A DNA stretch of 64,000 nucleotides from an uncultured Oscillospiraceae bacterium. Lineage in GTDB: Bacteria; Bacillota; Clostridia; Oscillospirales; Oscillospiraceae. Shown piece by piece: positions 19,745 to 28,435 of the stretch. The notes under the pieces were generated by a model. The model saw only the letters and a program-made list of their open reading frames with translations, had not been told where the DNA came from and ran no database searches. The translations under genes and the position numbers were made by a program. Location: contig CAKTOK010000002.1 of assembly GCA_934589835.1 (NCBI GenBank), positions 1 through 64,000 on the forward strand, in the 5' to 3' direction. Numbering within the stretch: the stretch's first letter is position 1; each line of letters starts with the position of its first letter.

Positions 19745-20188
19745 ATGACACGCGCCGAAAATTATGTGACCCTTGAATTTCTCAGCCGCAGCAGCAACGA
19801 GAGCTTTGCCCGCACGGCGGCAGCCGGCTTTGCCGCCCAGCTGGATCCCACGCTGGATGAACTGGGCGACATCAAAACGGCCGTCAGTGAGGCGGTGACC
19901 AACGCCATCGTTCACGCCTATCCCGATGCGCTGGGTAAGATCACCATGAAAATGAAGCTGCTGAAGGGCGGCATACTGGAGATCACCGTCCGCGATTGGG
20001 GCCGTGGTATCGCCGATGTGGAGGAAGCCCGCCGCCCGCTGTTCACCACCGGCGGCAGTGAGCGCAGCGGCATGGGCTTTACCATCATGGAAAGCTTCAC
20101 GGACAAGCTTGTCGTCCGCTCGACACCAGGGAAGGGAACCTCCGTGCAGATGCGTAAGCGCATCGCTCCGCGCTTGGCGGCCCGATGA
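19745..20188 (+). CDS. spoIIAB: Anti-sigma F factor SpoIIAB
   Basis: A 147-residue GHKL-type kinase and anti-sigma factor. It holds the N box EAVTNAIVHAYP, the G1 box DWGRGI and the G2 box SGMGFTIM that together bind ATP. It inhibits sigma-F in the predivisional cell and phosphorylates SpoIIAA. The last four bases overlap the sigF start, which suggests coupled translation so that the anti-sigma and sigma factors are made in step. Confidence 0.95.
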   Translation: MTRAENYVTLEFLSRSSNESFARTAAAGFAAQLDPTLDELGDIKTAVSEAVTNAIVHAYPDALGKITMKMKLLKGGILEITVRDWGRGIADVEEARRPLFTTGGSERSGMGFTIMESFTDKLVVRSTPGKGTSVQMRKRIAPRLAAR

Positions 20189-20892
20189 CAGACGAGCGCA
20201 TGGCGCTTCTGGAGCGGGCGCAGCAGGGAGACAACGACGCCTGCCGCCAGATGCTCACAGAGAATGCGGGCCTGATCTGGTCCATCGTGAAGCGCTATCA
20301 CAACAGCGGTGTGGAGACGGACGACCTATATCAGCTGGGATGCATCGGATTTATCAAGGCTGTAAAGGGATTTGACCTCACATACGGAACACAGTTCTCC
20401 ACCTATGCTGTGCCCAAAATCGCAGGGGAGATCCGCCGTTTCCTGCGGGATGACGGCCCCATCAAGGTGGGACGCACCCTGCGGGAAAAGGGACAGATGC
20501 TCTGGGCCGCCCGGGAGCGGCTGCAAAACCGGCTGGGCTGCGCGCCGAAGCTGTCCGAGTTGGCGGAGGAGACGGGACTCACCGTGGAGGAGATCGCCAG
20601 CATTGAGTTGGCTGTGGTAGCGCCGGAATCTCTCCAACAGGAGACGGCGGACGGTCTGACGTTGGAATCCATGCTGGGCACAGAAGAACCGGAGGCCGGC
20701 ATGGTGGAGCGTATCGCACTGCGGGAGGCCATCGACCGTCTGCCGGAGCAGGAGCGTAACACAATCCTGCTCCGGTTCTTCAAGGGCCTGACGCAGGAAC
20801 AGGCCGCCCGCATCCTCCATGTCTCGCAGGTGCAGGTATCCCGTATGGAGCGGCGCAGTCTCCAGCATCTGCGAGAATTTCTCAGTGACTGA
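20185..20892 (+). CDS. sigF: RNA polymerase sigma factor SigF (SpoIIAC)
   Basis: A 235-residue sigma-70 family factor, the first forespore-specific sigma. Region 2 includes NAGLIWSIVKRYHNSGVETDDLYQLGCIGFIKAVKGFD, here quoted in two parts, with the DDLYQLGCIGFIKAV core; the region 4 helix-turn-helix is in TQEQAARILHVSQVQVSRME. The start overlaps spoIIAB in ATGA fashion. Its 3' end overlaps by 11 bp the end of the convergent DUF4130-type gene. Known role: transcription of early forespore genes after asymmetric division. Confidence 0.94.
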   Translation: MTDERMALLERAQQGDNDACRQMLTENAGLIWSIVKRYHNSGVETDDLYQLGCIGFIKAVKGFDLTYGTQFSTYAVPKIAGEIRRFLRDDGPIKVGRTLREKGQMLWAARERLQNRLGCAPKLSELAEETGLTVEEIASIELAVVAPESLQQETADGLTLESMLGTEEPEAGMVERIALREAIDRLPEQERNTILLRFFKGLTQEQAARILHVSQVQVSRMERRSLQHLREFLSD

Positions 20893-21715
20893 GCCGCTTC
20901 GCCTGCGGCGGCAGCTGCGGCCATTCCTCCCGTCTTGTCGCCCCAAACGCATCGCCGTCCGTCGGCAGGAACTCCGTCATGGTGCCACGATACCGCTTGG
21001 GCAGAAATGTGTTCTGACAGCGCGGATTTTTTCGCTCCCGAATGGCAACTGTCTCAAAAAACGCCTTCCAGAGTTGCCGGTACTCCATCTCGGACTCGTC
21101 CGGTGCCGCCAGCTCCAGATGAGCCAGAGGTGCGATACGGGATACGCCCTTGGCGTACAGCAGCACCTCCCGATGGGTCTTGTCGTAGATGAAAAACGTC
21201 TCACCGGCATAACGGTCGCAGAAATGGCGCCGCAGCAGCGGCAGCACACGATTTTTCGGCTGGATGACCGCTCCCAGCACGCCGCTGTAATCGGAAAACC
21301 GAATGAAGCCGCGCAGCTTCTCCAGTTCACCGTTCATGTGGCGGATGGCCTTGTGCAGCGGGTAGCACACGGGGTCAGAGAGGTCCCGCATGAAGCGGTC
21401 CCCCTCCTGTAAGACCTTGCGGACAAAGGCGTAGAGATGCAGCTCCCGTTCCTCCATACAGGTCAGGAACCCGCGATACAGTACCTTGGCTGCCGGCGGC
21501 CAACGCTTTGCGATCCCTTGATAGACCCGTTTGCTGTGTGCCGGCTGCGTCACCACGACCCGGACCTCATATAAGGACAGGAATTCCTCGTCAGCAGAAA
21601 AGCCGACGGGGAATTCCTTATATCGATAGCTGTCATAGATGCAGCACAGGAAGCCGTCGAACGTGCCGTCATATTGATAGATCACATCCCGCACTGCATT
21701 CACCCCGCATCGCAT
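20882..21715 (-). CDS. DUF4130-type DNA metabolism protein (TIGR03915-like), partner of the radical SAM protein
   Basis: A protein of about 277 residues whose core begins VIYQYDGTFDGFLCCIYDSY and contains HFCDRYAGETFFIYDKTHR and the C-terminal PKRYRGTMTEF. This resembles the TIGR03915/DUF4130 family, which is usually coded beside a radical SAM protein and, in some bacteria, fused to a uracil-DNA-glycosylase domain. The reaction is not established. The start is uncertain: ATG 21739, ATG 21715 and GTG 21685 are all possible; the last would begin exactly at the conserved core. Translation overlaps the upstream radical SAM gene. It is the last gene of an apparent SOS-controlled operon. Confidence 0.8.
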   Translation of the reverse strand: MRCGVNAVRDVIYQYDGTFDGFLCCIYDSYRYKEFPVGFSADEEFLSLYEVRVVVTQPAHSKRVYQGIAKRWPPAAKVLYRGFLTCMEERELHLYAFVRKVLQEGDRFMRDLSDPVCYPLHKAIRHMNGELEKLRGFIRFSDYSGVLGAVIQPKNRVLPLLRRHFCDRYAGETFFIYDKTHREVLLYAKGVSRIAPLAHLELAAPDESEMEYRQLWKAFFETVAIRERKNPRCQNTFLPKRYRGTMTEFLPTDGDAFGATRREEWPQLPPQAKRLSH

Positions 21716-21728
21716 TTGCCTGCCGCAC

Positions 21729-22997
21729 TCACCCTGCATGATCAAAAAGCGACAGTTGCTCCATTCCGCTTTCCGGCAGCAGGCCCTGCTCCATTTGCGC
21801 CAGCTGCTGCGGCAGCGTGACAGGGGAGAAGCGCAATCCCTTCCGCATCCGGCCGCCGCAGGTAATAAAAAACTGTGCTCGTTTCAGCACGACACCCAGC
21901 TTTTTCAAATCCTCGAACTGTAGTCGGCTTTGCCGCCGTGCCGACAGGATGCGCCGCGCACTGACAGGTCCGATCCCCGGCACACGCAGCAGCATCTCCA
22001 GATCAGCCTGCATAACATCAACGGGAAACCGCTCCAGATGGGCCACCGCCCAGCTGGACTTGGGGTCCAGACGGGGATCGAAGTTGGGATGCGCCTCATC
22101 CAGCAGCTCCGATGCCTGAAAACCGTAGAACCGCAGCAGCCAGTCTGCCTGATACAGCCGATGCTCCCGCAGCAACGGCGGTTTGGTGTCCAGCGTTGGC
22201 AGCAGGCTGTTCTCCACCACCGGTACATACGCCGAATAGAACACCCGCTTGAGCCGGTATTGACGGTACAGCGACTCCGTCAGGCGCAGGATATGCCGGT
22301 CGCTGTCAGCTGTTGCGCCCACGATGAGCTGGGTGCTTTGTCCCGCAGGAGCGAAGACCGGCGCGTGCTTGTATTTGGATAGCTCCGTCCTGCTCTGGGC
22401 CGCGCCGTCGCGGATCTGGCCCATCGGCCGCAGAATGGCCTCCTTTGTTTTGTCCGGCGCCAGCAGCTGCAAACCGCTCTGGGATGGCAGCTCGATATTT
22501 ACGCTGAGCCGGTCCGCCAGCAGCCCCAGCTGCCGTACCAGCTCCGGCGATGTACCGGGGATCGCCTTGGCATGGATATAGCCGTTGAACCGGTACTCCT
22601 CCCGCAGGATGCGGAGTGCGCGGATCATCTGCTCCGTCGTGTTGTCGGGACTTTGCAGCACGCCGCTGGAGAGGAACAGCCCTTCAATGTAGTTGCGCCG
22701 GTAAAAGCCGATGGTCAGCTCCGCCAGCTCCCGCGGCGTGAATGCGGCGCGGCGCGTATCGTTGCTGCGCCGGTTGACACAGTATTTGCAGTCGAACACA
22801 CAGACGTTGGTCAGCAGTACCTTCAGCAGCGTGATGCACCGCCCGTCTGCGGAAAAGCTGTGACAGCATCCCGCCAGCGAGGAGGACGTGTTGCCGATCA
22901 TACCGGCGCGGGAGCCGCGCCGCACACCGCTGGAGGTACAGGCCGCATCATACTTAGCCGCATCCGTGAGGATCGCCAGCTTCTCCAGAACGTCCAT
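21729..22997 (-). CDS. Putative DNA modification/repair radical SAM protein (TIGR03916-like)
   Basis: A 422-residue radical SAM enzyme with the cluster motif CVFDCKYC (CxxxCxxC) near residue 67, binding a [4Fe-4S] cluster and S-adenosylmethionine. The C-terminal part holds a helix-hairpin-helix, VPGIGPVSARRILSAR, of the kind used to grip DNA. This combination and its DUF4130 neighbour match the family annotated as putative DNA modification/repair radical SAM proteins. The true substrate is unknown. It starts 5 bp after a 39-codon gene that has a LexA-type operator, so DNA damage induction is inferred. Confidence 0.88.
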   Translation of the reverse strand: MDVLEKLAILTDAAKYDAACTSSGVRRGSRAGMIGNTSSSLAGCCHSFSADGRCITLLKVLLTNVCVFDCKYCVNRRSNDTRRAAFTPRELAELTIGFYRRNYIEGLFLSSGVLQSPDNTTEQMIRALRILREEYRFNGYIHAKAIPGTSPELVRQLGLLADRLSVNIELPSQSGLQLLAPDKTKEAILRPMGQIRDGAAQSRTELSKYKHAPVFAPAGQSTQLIVGATADSDRHILRLTESLYRQYRLKRVFYSAYVPVVENSLLPTLDTKPPLLREHRLYQADWLLRFYGFQASELLDEAHPNFDPRLDPKSSWAVAHLERFPVDVMQADLEMLLRVPGIGPVSARRILSARRQSRLQFEDLKKLGVVLKRAQFFITCGGRMRKGLRFSPVTLPQQLAQMEQGLLPESGMEQLSLFDHAG

Positions 22998-23002
22998 GCA
23001 TT

Positions 23003-23122
23003 TTAGACTGCACGGCGGCGCCGACGGGGCGCCGGATGGTCGATGCAGTCGATGAGCCGCATCACGTTGGCGGCAATAGAGCCGGCACCCAGCAGTGTGA
23101 TTACCAGTCCGATGGTTGTCAT
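23003..23122 (-). CDS. 39-residue membrane peptide, leader gene of an apparent SOS operon
   Basis: ATG at 23122 (complement), GGAGGG just upstream, stop at 23003. The product has one hydrophobic span (TIGLVITLLGAGSIAANVM, residues 2-20) and ends in a strongly basic tail with five arginines in a row. The promoter ahead of it is near-perfect and has a LexA-type box between -35 and -10. The radical SAM repair gene follows after 5 bp. It is too short to assign by family. By analogy with small SOS-induced division inhibitors (YneA, SidA) it could delay division, but that is speculation. Confidence 0.65.
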   Translation of the reverse strand: MTTIGLVITLLGAGSIAANVMRLIDCIDHPAPRRRRRAV

Positions 23123-23159
23123 AGCAGTACCCTCCGTGTCAAACTTTTGTTCTACTTGC

Positions 23160-23188
23160 ATTATAAATCGAACAATCGTTCTTGTCAA
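23160..23188 (-). promoter_or_regulatory. SOS promoter of the peptide/radical SAM operon
   Basis: On the minus strand TTGACA (23183-23188), 17-bp spacer, TATAAT (23160-23165): a consensus promoter. The spacer contains the LexA-type operator at 23170-23181, so a bound repressor would block RNA polymerase. Confidence 0.85.
23170..23181. promoter_or_regulatory. LexA (SOS) box, with a weaker second half at 23197-23208
   Basis: GAACAATCGTTC matches the Gram-positive LexA consensus GAAC-N4-GTTC exactly, with CG at its left flank. A second site, GAACAAAAATTC (23197-23208), differs by one base and lies 27 bp away towards the divergent pcrA gene. Confidence 0.8.
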
Positions 23189-23228
23189 CAAAAATCGAAC
23201 AAAAATTCTATAAAATTTTAGGGAGCGG

Positions 23229-23257
23229 TTGACCGGCGGGCACTTCTGTATTATTAT
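23229..23257 (+). promoter_or_regulatory. Probable pcrA promoter
   Basis: TTGACC (23229-23234), 17-bp spacer, TATTAT (23252-23257). The weak second LexA-like site is just upstream of the -35. Confidence 0.65.
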
Positions 23258-23290
23258 AGAGAATAAGACAGAGAAAAGCGAGGCTGTACC

Positions 23291-25804
23291 ATGACGGAAC
23301 TGGAACAACGATTTCTTGCGGCGCGGCGCGCGGCCATCGCCGCTGATTTTCAAAAGCTGAATCCACGCCAGCTGGAGGGTGTGCTGACCACGGAGGGGCC
23401 GCTGCTGCTGCTGGCCGGCGCCGGATCGGGGAAAACCACGGTGCTGATCAACCGCGTGGCCAATCTGCTGCGCTACGGCCGCGGCAGCGATTCCCATGAG
23501 ATCCCCGTGCCGGTCACGGAGGACGAGGCGGCGTTTCTCGAGGCCTACGTCAGGGAACCGGCAGAGGAGCAGCGCCCGCTGATGCAGTACCTCTGTGCCG
23601 TGGAGCCGGCGCAGCCATGGGAGGTGTTGGCCATCACCTTCACCAATAAGGCCGCCAACGAGCTGAAGGAGCGGCTGGGCCGGATGCTGGGGGAGGAGGT
23701 GGCGCAGGACGTCTGGGCCTCCACGTTCCACTCGGCCTGCGTCCGCATCCTGCGCCGCGACATCGACCGCATCGGCTTCGACCGCAGCTTTACCATCTAC
23801 GATTCGGACGACAGCAAGCGGGTCATCAAGGACGCGCTCAAGGAGCTTTCGCTGGACGAAAAGAGCTTTCCGCCCAGGGAGATCCTGAGTATTATTTCCC
23901 GGGCCAAGGACGAGATGCAGTCGCCGGAGGCTTTTTGCCAGCAATGGGAAAAGATCAACGATTGGCGCCGCATCAGAGTAGGTAAAGTATACGCACTTTA
24001 CAACAAAAAGCTGCGTGACGCCAATGCGCTGGACTTCGACGACATCATTCTGCACACGGTCCGGCTGCTGCAAGGCTGCCCCGATGTGCGGGCGTACTAC
24101 CAGAGGAAGTTCCGCTATATCCTGATCGACGAGTATCAGGACACCAACCATTTGCAGTACCTGCTGGCCAGTCTGCTGGTGGGGGAGGATCACAACATCT
24201 GCGTGGTGGGCGACGACGACCAGAGCATTTACCGGTTCCGCGGCGCGGACATCGGGAATATCCTCAGCTTTGAAAAGGAGTACAAGGGCGCCCGCACCAT
24301 CCGGTTGGAGCAGAATTACCGGTCCACCCAGAACATTCTGGACGCGGCCAACGCCGTGATTCGCCACAACGAAGGACGCAAGGGCAAGACGCTGTGGACG
24401 GAGAACGGCTCGGGAGAGAAGGTCATCGTCAAGACCGCCTTTAATGAGAGCGACGAGGCCAACTATGTGGTGGGGCAGGTGATGATGGGTTACCGCCGCG
24501 GCGGCAGCTGGAAGGACAATGCCGTGCTCTACCGCATGAACGCTCAGTCCAACGCGCTGGAATATGCCTTTAAGCGCAACGGCGTACCCTATAAAATATA
24601 CGGCGGCATGAAATTCTTCGACCGCGCCGAGATCAAGGATATGCTGGCATATCTGTGCGTCATCAACAATCCTGCGGATGACCTGCGCCTGCGGCGCATC
24701 GTCAACGTGCCCTCCCGCAAGATCGGACAGACCACCGTAGACAAAGCGCAGCTCATCGCCACAGAACAGGAAACACCTCTGTACGAGGTGTTCCGAAACG
24801 CGGCGGACTATCCGGAATTAAAAACTTCCGCTGGCAAGCTTATTGCCTTTACAGAGCTTATTGAATCTATGCGGAAGCGCTTGGATGACTGTGACCTGAT
24901 GGAGTTTTACGATCTGGTCTGCGACAAGAGCGGCTATACCGCCGCCCTGCGGGAAAAGAACGACATGGAAAGCCGCGGCCGTCTGGAAAACGTGGAGGAG
25001 CTGAAGTCCAGCATTCAGGGGTATCTGGAGAATGCGGAGGGCGAGCCGACGCTGTCCGGCTTCCTCGATGAGGTGGCGCTCTACACCGATCTGGACAGTC
25101 AGTCGGACAGCGACAACTGCGTGACCATGATGACCATGCACGCCGCCAAGGGACTGGAGTTCCCCAATGTCTATGTAGTGGGCATGGAGGACGGCCTTTT
25201 CCCTGGAAATCGCGCCATGGGCGACGCCGAGGAGATGGAGGAGGAGCGGCGGCTTTGCTATGTGGCCATGACCCGCGCCAAGGAGCACCTGACGCTGACC
25301 AACGCGCGGCAGCGTATGCTGTTTGGCCGCACGGCTCCCGCCATGCCGTCCCGCTTTTTGCAGGAAGTGCCGGAGGAGAACATGGAGTGGCTGTCCAAGC
25401 CGCAGCCCCGCAGCGCCGAGAGCGGCCGGGACGATACCGGCTGGGGCGACGGCTTCGGCGACGGGTATGCTCTGCGGTATGCCGGACGCAGCCAGCGATA
25501 CGGCGCCTACGGCAGCCGCTATGGCCAGCGGGAGGATACCTGCACGGCCCAGAGCGTCAGTGCCTCCGCCCCGCAGAAGAAGCCGCTGCAAACAGCGGGA
25601 GGCGGCGTGAAGAAGACCGCTTCCGGCGGCGGGCTGATGCAGCTGGCGCCGGGCGAGAGCGTGCGGCACGACGCCTTCGGGCAGGGGATGGTGCTGTCCG
25701 TCCGCGTCATGGGCAACGACGCCCTCATCGAGGTGGCGTTCGATACCGTGGGCACCAAAAAGCTGATGCTGCGGGCGGCCATGGGCCATCTGAGCAAGGG
25801 CTAA
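23291..25804 (+). CDS. pcrA: ATP-dependent DNA helicase PcrA/UvrD
   Basis: An 837-residue superfamily 1A helicase that unwinds DNA 3' to 5' in nucleotide excision repair, plasmid rolling-circle replication and removal of RecA filaments. Visible motifs: Q motif LNPRQLEGV, Walker A AGAGSGKTTVL, motif Ia TFTNKAANELKERL, Walker B LIDEYQDTN, GDDDQSIYRFRGA, QNYRSTQNILDAAN, and TMHAAKGLEFPNVYVVG. The C-terminal domain after residue 680 is low-complexity followed by the usual beta segment that binds RNA polymerase. The family is also the host helicase for Rep_trans rolling-circle elements, which is relevant to the prophage in this window. Confidence 0.95.
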   Translation: MTELEQRFLAARRAAIAADFQKLNPRQLEGVLTTEGPLLLLAGAGSGKTTVLINRVANLLRYGRGSDSHEIPVPVTEDEAAFLEAYVREPAEEQRPLMQYLCAVEPAQPWEVLAITFTNKAANELKERLGRMLGEEVAQDVWASTFHSACVRILRRDIDRIGFDRSFTIYDSDDSKRVIKDALKELSLDEKSFPPREILSIISRAKDEMQSPEAFCQQWEKINDWRRIRVGKVYALYNKKLRDANALDFDDIILHTVRLLQGCPDVRAYYQRKFRYILIDEYQDTNHLQYLLASLLVGEDHNICVVGDDDQSIYRFRGADIGNILSFEKEYKGARTIRLEQNYRSTQNILDAANAVIRHNEGRKGKTLWTENGSGEKVIVKTAFNESDEANYVVGQVMMGYRRGGSWKDNAVLYRMNAQSNALEYAFKRNGVPYKIYGGMKFFDRAEIKDMLAYLCVINNPADDLRLRRIVNVPSRKIGQTTVDKAQLIATEQETPLYEVFRNAADYPELKTSAGKLIAFTELIESMRKRLDDCDLMEFYDLVCDKSGYTAALREKNDMESRGRLENVEELKSSIQGYLENAEGEPTLSGFLDEVALYTDLDSQSDSDNCVTMMTMHAAKGLEFPNVYVVGMEDGLFPGNRAMGDAEEMEEERRLCYVAMTRAKEHLTLTNARQRMLFGRTAPAMPSRFLQEVPEENMEWLSKPQPRSAESGRDDTGWGDGFGDGYALRYAGRSQRYGAYGSRYGQREDTCTAQSVSASAPQKKPLQTAGGGVKKTASGGGLMQLAPGESVRHDAFGQGMVLSVRVMGNDALIEVAFDTVGTKKLMLRAAMGHLSKG

Positions 25805-25869
25805 CGCCGTTGTAAACAGCAGGTTGCGCGGATTTTTCCCCGCATTCCGCCGCGTAAACCTGAAGTTGC

Positions 25870-25898
25870 TGGACAGGGCGTAAGGAAACTGGTATACT
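25870..25898 (+). promoter_or_regulatory. Probable promoter of the DUF2500 gene
   Basis: TGGACA (25870-25875), 17-bp spacer, TATACT (25893-25898). Confidence 0.55.
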
Positions 25899-25930
25899 GT
25901 CCCCACAGAGAAGAGAAAGGAGATACTTCC

Positions 25931-26470
25931 ATGTCATCATCCATGTTCGATTTTCATCCCGGCATCTTCGGCTTCGGCGGTCTGGGCGCATTCCGGATCC
26001 TGTTTGCAGTGGTGTTTGTGGGCATTGTTTTCGTGATGCTGTTCAACGCCGGCAAGAGCCTTTCCCAGTGGAGCAAAAACAACCGCTCGCCCAGACTGAC
26101 GGTCAACGCGAGGGTGGTAGCAAAGCGGGAAAATGTCAGTGTCCGCCACCATCACGGCAACGGCACGGGACACACCACGCGGTCCACCACCTACTATGTG
26201 ACGTTCCAGTTCGACGGCAGGGACCGGTCAGAGCTGCGGCTCTCCGGTCCGGAGTACGGCCAGCTGGCGGAGGGCGATCAGGGGCTGCTGACGTTTCAGG
26301 GCACGCGATATCTGGGGTTCGAGCGGCGCGGCGCAGCTGAGACAGCTGCCGCCACAGGTGTGGGAGCTGAGCGTGACTCTGCGGCGCAGGCATACGATGC
26401 AGAGATGCAGGCGGAAAAGGAAGACGCTTCTAAAAATCGAGAGCGGACCAGCTGGGACCCTGAGCTGTAA
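25931..26470 (+). CDS. DUF2500 family membrane protein
   Basis: A 179-residue protein with one membrane span near residues 20-42 (FRILFAVVFVGIVFVMLFNA) and a soluble domain with the DUF2500 pattern: VNARVVAKRENVSVRHHH, TYYVTFQFDGRDRSELRLSG and EGDQGLLTFQGTRYLGFER. The last 45 residues are charged and probably disordered. The function of the family is unknown. ATG 25931 follows AAAGGAG. Confidence 0.82.
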   Translation: MSSSMFDFHPGIFGFGGLGAFRILFAVVFVGIVFVMLFNAGKSLSQWSKNNRSPRLTVNARVVAKRENVSVRHHHGNGTGHTTRSTTYYVTFQFDGRDRSELRLSGPEYGQLAEGDQGLLTFQGTRYLGFERRGAAETAAATGVGAERDSAAQAYDAEMQAEKEDASKNRERTSWDPEL

Positions 26471-26597
26471 AAGTGGCGGGACGCGGCGGAAAATGCGTCG
26501 AAATAGGTGAGAAGCCATTTTTTTGACAGGTCGGGCGGAGTGCGGATGCACTCCGCTTTTTCCGCGCCCATATACTGGGAGCAGAGGAGGGTCTTGT

Positions 26598-26759
26598 ATG
26601 AGAGGGTGGAACTGCGGCGGATTCATCATCGGCATCTGCGCGCTGGGATTAGGCTTGGGCATCCTGATCGCGGCCATCTTTCCCGTGGGCTGCCTGATGC
26701 TTCTGGTGGCATTTCTGCTGATCGCCTGCGGGATCGTCTGTCTGAGGAATAGGAGGTAG
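26598..26759 (+). CDS. 53-residue small membrane protein
   Basis: ATG 26598 follows AGAGGAGGG. After a short MRGWNCGG lead the product is almost wholly hydrophobic, with two likely membrane spans (GICALGLGLGILIAAIFP and CLMLLVAFLLIACGIVCL) and a basic end. It lies 3 bp before spoVM, so the two are probably co-expressed. The family is not recognised; a sporulation role is inferred only from the neighbour. Confidence 0.65.
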   Translation: MRGWNCGGFIIGICALGLGLGILIAAIFPVGCLMLLVAFLLIACGIVCLRNRR

Positions 26760-26762
26760 GAT

Positions 26763-26837
26763 ATGAAGATCGTTGTCTGGAAGTCCCCTCGCATCCTGCG
26801 GGGACTGCTGCGCGGCATTTTCGGGATGCGGGCATAA
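26763..26837 (+). CDS. spoVM: Stage V sporulation protein SpoVM
   Basis: A 24-residue peptide starting MKIVVWKSPRIL and ending in a hydrophobic/basic amphipathic helix. It follows AGGAGG at ideal distance. SpoVM of Bacillus is a 26-residue amphipathic helix (MKFYTIKLPKFLGG...) that sits on the convex surface of the forespore membrane and anchors the coat ATPase SpoIVA. The size, the MKI..K.P..L start, the proline at the same place and the setting among spore genes all agree. It is too short for standard gene finders. Confidence 0.85.
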   Translation: MKIVVWKSPRILRGLLRGIFGMRA

Positions 26838-26893
26838 CGGCGGCGAAGCCCTCATATAGTGGAGATACCACGGAGAAATGAGAGGGCAAGAGC

Positions 26894-28390
26894 ATGGAGT
26901 TAGGGTTACGATTCACGGAACTGACCTGCTGGGAGAAGACAGGTCATGTCACCGTCACCCACGAGGAGACGATGGAAACGGCCATCGCGGAATACTGTCC
27001 CGACATGACGCGGATCGTCACTGCCTGCGGGCAGGTGCTGATACGGGAGCGGACCGTCACGGACACCGGTGCCGCCGTCTCCGGCACGGTGCGCGTTACA
27101 GTGCTTTACACGTCGGAGGAGAGCGCGGGCCTACGCAGCCTGACGCTGCCCGTGCCGTTTTCCTGCACGGCGGAGGACCGGCAGTTGGCCGCATCACAGG
27201 TGCTGTGGGCAACCGGCCGCCTGCTGCTGATGGAGGCGCAGGCCGTGACGGCACGGAAGCTGTACATCCGCGTACTGCCGGAGGTCACGCTCACCGGCCT
27301 TGGCCGGTGCCGGCGCCGCCTGTGCTGCGGCACGGAGCAGGAGGACCCGACCCTGCGCGTGAAGGAGCGGGAGCGGCGATTGGATCTGCTGGAAGCGGCG
27401 GCGGAGCGGGAGATCTCCGTAACGCAGGAAACGCAGGTGCAGCCGCCCATGCCGGAGGAGCTTCTGCTCTACCGCCTGTATCCGCGGCTCACCAGCTGCC
27501 GTTTGGTGGGAAACAAGCTGGTCGTCAAGGGCGAGGTGACGCTGTCTGCGCTGTACCGCGGGCAGGACCAGCAGCTGCATACATACGAGGCGGCGCTGCC
27601 GCTGTCTCAGATACTGGACGGAGCCGGCCTGCCGGAGGATGGCGAGTACACCGGCCGGCTGCGGCTGGCCGGCGGGGAGGTGCGGGTGCTGCGGTCCGAC
27701 AACGGCGGAGGCTTCTCCGTTTCGGCGGAGCTGCGGCTGCTGCTGTGCGCCTACCGCTCGGTGCTCTGCACCTGTCTGGAGGACCTGTACAGCGTTCATC
27801 AGCCGGTACGGCTGGAGCAGGAGACGGCGGCGATCCCGCTGGGCCGTCCCTGCCGCAGCGTGCGGGAGGAGACCGCGGTGCATCTGGATTTCGGCGGGAA
27901 GCCGTTCTTCTTCATCACCGACACGGACTGTACACCCGCCGCCGTCACGGAGGAGGGAGGCCAGACGGCGCTGCGGACCACGGTGCGGACGCGGCTGCTG
28001 TATCTGGACGAAACGGATACGCCTGCCGTCACAGAGCGCACGGCCGAGGTAGTGGCGCCGACAAAGGGAGAGCCAGGCGGCGTGTCCTGCGCGCTGGCCG
28101 GATCGCCGGAGGTACAGTTCGGCAGCGGCGGCTGCGATGTGCGGCAGGTGGTGGAATTCCTGATCGAGGATGCCGGACCGGAGCCGATCCTCACCGTCAG
28201 CGGCGCGGAGCTGCTGGAGGAGCAGGAGGAGCGGCGGCCGTCGCTGGTGCTGCGGCGGCTGCTGCCGGAGGAGACGCTGTGGGACGTTGCCAAGCAGTAT
28301 CGCACCGATGAGACGCTGCTGCGTACCGTCAATCAGCTGGAGGATGACGTGCATCCGGAGAAAATGCTGCTGATCCCCCGTGTCCGGTGA
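26894..28390 (+). CDS. SPOCS (DUF3794) and LysM domain protein
   Basis: A 498-residue protein. It has repeated SPOCS/DUF3794-type domains: an N-terminal one (residues about 25-150), a middle one (about 170-270) and a third (about 300-420, with VHLDFGGKPFFFITD). The end is a LysM domain (LPEETLWDVAKQYRTDETLLRTVN, given here for position at about residues 455-480, ending MLLIPRV). Related clostridial proteins belong to the spore surface/coat set; LysM would bind peptidoglycan or cortex. No signal peptide is seen, which fits assembly from the mother-cell cytoplasm. A start ATG at 26894 is preceded by a GAGGG site. Confidence 0.82.
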   Translation: MELGLRFTELTCWEKTGHVTVTHEETMETAIAEYCPDMTRIVTACGQVLIRERTVTDTGAAVSGTVRVTVLYTSEESAGLRSLTLPVPFSCTAEDRQLAASQVLWATGRLLLMEAQAVTARKLYIRVLPEVTLTGLGRCRRRLCCGTEQEDPTLRVKERERRLDLLEAAAEREISVTQETQVQPPMPEELLLYRLYPRLTSCRLVGNKLVVKGEVTLSALYRGQDQQLHTYEAALPLSQILDGAGLPEDGEYTGRLRLAGGEVRVLRSDNGGGFSVSAELRLLLCAYRSVLCTCLEDLYSVHQPVRLEQETAAIPLGRPCRSVREETAVHLDFGGKPFFFITDTDCTPAAVTEEGGQTALRTTVRTRLLYLDETDTPAVTERTAEVVAPTKGEPGGVSCALAGSPEVQFGSGGCDVRQVVEFLIEDAGPEPILTVSGAELLEEQEERRPSLVLRRLLPEETLWDVAKQYRTDETLLRTVNQLEDDVHPEKMLLIPRVR

Positions 28391-28398
28391 ATTTTACG

Positions 28399-28428
28399 TT
28401 GACTTTTCCGCCGTCCGTGGGGTAGAAT
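28399..28428 (+). promoter_or_regulatory. rnpB promoter
   Basis: TTGACT (28399-28404), 18-bp spacer, TAGAAT (28423-28428), 7 bp before the RNA. Confidence 0.75.
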
Positions 28429-28435
28429 GATAGCC

